From assembly GCA_934271235.1 (NCBI GenBank), contig CAKQQT010000002.1, forward strand, positions 116,698 through 180,697: a stretch of DNA of 64,000 nucleotides, given 5' to 3'. The notes under the pieces were generated by a model. That model did not search any database. It was not told the origin of the DNA and saw only the letters and a list, made by a program, of their open reading frames with translations. Both the position numbers and the translations under genes were made by a program. The DNA is from an uncultured Clostridia bacterium (GTDB lineage Bacteria > Bacillota > Clostridia > Peptostreptococcales > Anaerovoracaceae). This document shows, one piece after another, positions 61,658-64,000 of the stretch. Position 1 is the stretch's first letter; every line of letters begins with the position of its first letter.

Positions 61658-63004
61658 GTGGTTATCTATGGTCGCCGCCGAGTTGGAAAAACAACCCTGA
61701 TCAAAGAGTTTTTGAAGGAAAAAACAGCATTTTATTTTCTTGCCACAGAGGAATTGGAAAGCCAGAGCATGAAGCGGCTGGCAGGTGTTATCGCCCGTAC
61801 AACGAAAAACACGCTGCTGCAGAAAGCCGTATTTACAGATTGGCTGGATCTGTTCCGCGTCATCGCCGACTATAAGCCGGGGGAAAAGAAAGTGCTTGTG
61901 ATTGACGAGTTCCCATACCTTGTAAAGACCAATTCTGCGTTCCCGTCTATTTTACAAAATGCATGGGACGAGATTTTGAAAGACAGCAATGTGATGCTGA
62001 TCCTGTCCGGCTCCTTGATCGGTATGATGCAAAAATACGCCCTGTCCTATGACAGTCCTCTGTATGGCCGCAGAACAGCACAGATGCGATTGGTACCACT
62101 GCCGTTTACGGATGTATACGCCGTTCAGCAGATGCCCTTTGATCAGGCAGTAGAACAATATGCCGTAACAGGCGGCGTTCCGAAATATTTGGAGTTCTTT
62201 GAAGACGGACGCCCTTTGAAAGAACAGCTTAAGGATACCGTTTTATCAAAAAACGGCTTCTTATATGAGGAGCCTAATTTCCTTTTGAAAAGCGAGTCCG
62301 CGACAGCGGTGAACTATTTTTCGATTATGAAATCGATCGCGGACGGCAACCATAAACTTGGAAAGATTGCCGGTGTGCTTGGACAGGAAACATCTGCGTT
62401 AACTCCCTATTTAGCTGCACTTTCAGATTTGGGTTTTGTGGAGAAAAGAACACCGATTACAGAAAAAAAGCCGGAAAAATCGCGCAAAGGACTGTATCTG
62501 ATTGCAGATAATTTTATCCGTTTCTGGTTCCGTTATGTTTATCCCTACAAAGGAGAACTGGAATTGGACAATATGCAGATTGTGCTGGATGAAATGAATC
62601 AGGATTTCTGGGAAAAATTCGTTGCATTTGCTTATGAGGACATTTGCAAGACTATATTTTCTGAGCTGTGCAAAAACGGGGCGATTCCTTTTGTACCGTC
62701 CCGCATCGGTTCCTATTGGCTGAATGATTTTGACACAGACACAGAAATTGATGTCATGTCCGTAGACCATCAAAACAAGCGAATATTTGCCGGAGAGTGT
62801 AAGTACTATGCAAAACCGGTAGATGCGCCGGTATACTTTGCGTTAAAAGAAAAAGTCGATCATGCCAAAGAAGTTCATAAGGCTTTTTCGGGATATGAGG
62901 TTATCTTTGGTGTATTCAGCAAAAGCGGATTTACAAGGCGGATGCTTGATGTTGCAAAGGAAAATACCGGAATTTTTTTGATTCACGAGGAACATTTGGT
63001 GTAA
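61658..63004 (+). CDS. ATP-binding protein of the archaeal-ATPase type, start lost
   Basis: 448 residues from GTG 61658: Walker A YGRRRVGKTTLIKEF, Walker B VLVIDEFPYLV, sensor LILSGSLIG, and a C-terminal nuclease-like region (DTDTEIDVMSVDHQNKRIFAGECKYYAKPVD). Upstream codons in frame still encode IGRKGELSKLHSEYSRDSSFV, the usual N-terminus, but the expected MF... start is replaced by the GNAT end and a TGA (61592-61594). The protein is therefore probably N-terminally shortened or the gene decayed. Function unknown. Confidence 0.75.
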   Translation: MVIYGRRRVGKTTLIKEFLKEKTAFYFLATEELESQSMKRLAGVIARTTKNTLLQKAVFTDWLDLFRVIADYKPGEKKVLVIDEFPYLVKTNSAFPSILQNAWDEILKDSNVMLILSGSLIGMMQKYALSYDSPLYGRRTAQMRLVPLPFTDVYAVQQMPFDQAVEQYAVTGGVPKYLEFFEDGRPLKEQLKDTVLSKNGFLYEEPNFLLKSESATAVNYFSIMKSIADGNHKLGKIAGVLGQETSALTPYLAALSDLGFVEKRTPITEKKPEKSRKGLYLIADNFIRFWFRYVYPYKGELELDNMQIVLDEMNQDFWEKFVAFAYEDICKTIFSELCKNGAIPFVPSRIGSYWLNDFDTDTEIDVMSVDHQNKRIFAGECKYYAKPVDAPVYFALKEKVDHAKEVHKAFSGYEVIFGVFSKSGFTRRMLDVAKENTGIFLIHEEHLV

Positions 63005-63048
63005 TGGTTCGGACAAGTATGCGCTTATTTTATTTTGAATTTCCGATT

Positions 63049-63082
63049 AAAAGATTTTTGCAGGAAACCGCAAAAATCTTTT
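63049..63082. terminator. 13-bp hairpin after the first ATPase
   Basis: AAAAGATTTTTGC (63049-63061) pairs with GCAAAAATCTTTT (63070-63082). It may terminate the first ATPase gene; its stem recurs over the next promoter region (63128-63157). Confidence 0.65.
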
Positions 63083-63091
63083 ATATGATGC

Positions 63092-63120
63092 TTGTAAATC
63101 AGTCTTGAATGGGGTATAAT
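63092..63120 (+). promoter_or_regulatory. Sigma-A promoter of the second ATPase gene
   Basis: TTGTAA (63092-63097), 17-base spacer, perfect TATAAT (63115-63120). Confidence 0.78.
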
Positions 63121-63127
63121 TTTATTA

Positions 63128-63157
63128 AAGATTTATGCGTATAGTCGCAAAAATCTT
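63128..63157. promoter_or_regulatory. Repeat of the hairpin over the leader of the second ATPase
   Basis: AAGATTTATGC (63128-63138) pairs with GCAAAAATCTT (63147-63157), one mismatch; nearly the same stem as at 63049-63082. It covers the transcription start and leader, a good operator position. Confidence 0.45.
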
Positions 63158-63175
63158 CAATAGGAGGTGCTATAC

Positions 63176-64000
63176 ATGGAAATTAAAAGAGATCGCTATC
63201 TGCATACACTCATCAGCAAGCAGCATAACGGTCTGATTAAAGTCATAACCGGCATGCGCAGGTGTGGCAAGTCTTATCTTCTCTTTACGCTTTTTAAGGA
63301 GCATCTGCTGTCAGAAGGAGTAGAGGAAGATCACATCATTGAGATCGCTTTTGATGCTTTTGAAAACAAGAAATATTGCGATCCGGATGTACTGTACCCA
63401 TATCTGAAAGAAAAGATCAAAGATGATACTATGTATTATGTACTGCTTGATGAGGTACAGCTGCTTGGAGAGTTTGAATCTATCCTCAACAGCCTGATCC
63501 GCATGAAAAATGTAGATGTGTATGTGACCGGAAGTAATCCCCGTTTCCTTTCCAAGGATGTGATTACCGAGTTCAGAGGCCGTGGCGATGAAGTGCATAT
63601 GTATCCACTGAGCTTTGCTGAATTCATGTCGGTCTATCAGGGTACAAAGCAGGACGGATGGAATGAGTATATGCTCTATGGCGGCATTCCTTTGGTGCTT
63701 GCGTTTACCACTCCGGATCAGAAAATTGCGTTTTTGAAATCGCTCTTTGAGGAAACCTATATTTCGGATATCGTTGGCAGGCATAAGATTCGTAACAAGG
63801 CAGAATTGGAGGAACTTTTGAATATTCTCTCCTCGGCTATCGGTTCTCTGACCAATCCGGAAAAACTGTCAGCGACATTTCAAACGGTGAAGAAAAAGAA
63901 AATCAGCAATTCGACAATCAAGAGGTATATTGATTATCTCTGTGATTCCTTCCTGATTGACAGCGCAATTCGATATGATGTGAAGGGAAAGAAATACATT
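63176..64000 (+). CDS. AAA ATP-binding protein with DUF4143-type domain (3' end outside window)
   Basis: The frame runs open to the window edge (275 codons). Walker A is TGMRRCGKSYLL near residue 25 and Walker B YVLLDEVQLL near residue 90, then VTGSNPRFLSKD, FRGRGDEVHMYPLSFAEFM and YGGIPLVLAF, typical of AAA_14/DUF4143 proteins. These are common in anaerobes and unassigned in function. ATG 63176 follows AGGAGG by 8 bases. Confidence 0.88.
   Translation, partial: MEIKRDRYLHTLISKQHNGLIKVITGMRRCGKSYLLFTLFKEHLLSEGVEEDHIIEIAFDAFENKKYCDPDVLYPYLKEKIKDDTMYYVLLDEVQLLGEFESILNSLIRMKNVDVYVTGSNPRFLSKDVITEFRGRGDEVHMYPLSFAEFMSVYQGTKQDGWNEYMLYGGIPLVLAFTTPDQKIAFLKSLFEETYISDIVGRHKIRNKAELEELLNILSSAIGSLTNPEKLSATFQTVKKKKISNSTIKRYIDYLCDSFLIDSAIRYDVKGKKYI

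Noticed and set aside
1..64000. tRNA, rRNA and CRISPR features
   Set aside because: No conserved tRNA arms (such as GGTTCGAATCC), rRNA segments or regularly spaced repeats were seen in any gap between genes.

Overview
The window reads as chromosome of an endospore-forming, butyrate-type anaerobe of the class Clostridia (Bacillota). The evidence is four sporulation sigma factors (sigE, sigG, sigK, sigF) with their partners spoIIGA and spoIIAA/AB, a butyryl-CoA dehydrogenase/EtfBA set whose EtfA carries a ferredoxin domain, strong AGGAGG-type ribosome sites, and moderately GC-rich genes. The species cannot be fixed from the sequence. No rRNA, tRNA or CRISPR array was seen.

Layout. 1-3.3 kb: end of nnrD, an NdoA/MazF toxin without a visible antitoxin, and a split transketolase. 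3.4-6.1 kb: spoIIGA-sigE-sigG, with a spoIIG-like promoter (Spo0A box, 22-bp spacer) and a sigma-F/G-like promoter before sigG. 6.1-8.7 kb: an AT-rich island with a secreted protein cut by an in-frame UAG and a divergent membrane-anchored Xre regulator. 8.8-11.5 kb: a NifU-like/GGGtGRT pair and an M15 peptidase-holin pair. 11.7-21 kb: EamA transporter, HAD phosphatase, two lipoproteins and a complete BceRS-BceAB antimicrobial-peptide module. 21-26 kb: YlmC, nrdR, cmk, a transpeptidase, sigK, a DUF1540 gene too short for a usual ORF cutoff, and radC. 26-34 kb: mreBCD-PBP2-minD, then convergent rodA. 34-40 kb: RNase Y, a MATE pump, and a NifZ-like desulfurase plus thiI separated by a 173-bp palindromic element. 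39.7-45.6 kb: two sigma-54 activators, then a RocB-like peptidase and an amino-acid permease behind a clear -24/-12 promoter. 45.8-47.3 kb: spoIIAA-spoIIAB-sigF. 47.5-50.8 kb: acyl-CoA dehydrogenase-etfB-etfA behind a Rex-like operator. 50.9-55.9 kb: two near-duplicate M20 hydrolases around a MerR regulator and two membrane proteins, with a MerR-type 19-bp-spacer promoter. 56-61.1 kb, minus strand: dapB, then metF, a separate MetH activation protein and metH. 61.2-64 kb: a deleted GNAT gene joined to a start-less ATPase gene, and a second ATPase cut by the window end.

How the parts fit. Three blocks concern building and remodelling the cell (mre/PBP2/rodA/minD, the sporulation sigma cascade, cell-envelope stress through BceRS). 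Three concern amino-acid and energy metabolism (RocB-like arginine/peptide use under sigma-54, M20 hydrolases under MerR, butyryl-CoA formation under Rex). The most rewarding regions for follow-up are the M20/MerR/membrane-protein cluster, the sigma-54 module, the UAG-interrupted island gene and the ATPase hairpins at the right edge.
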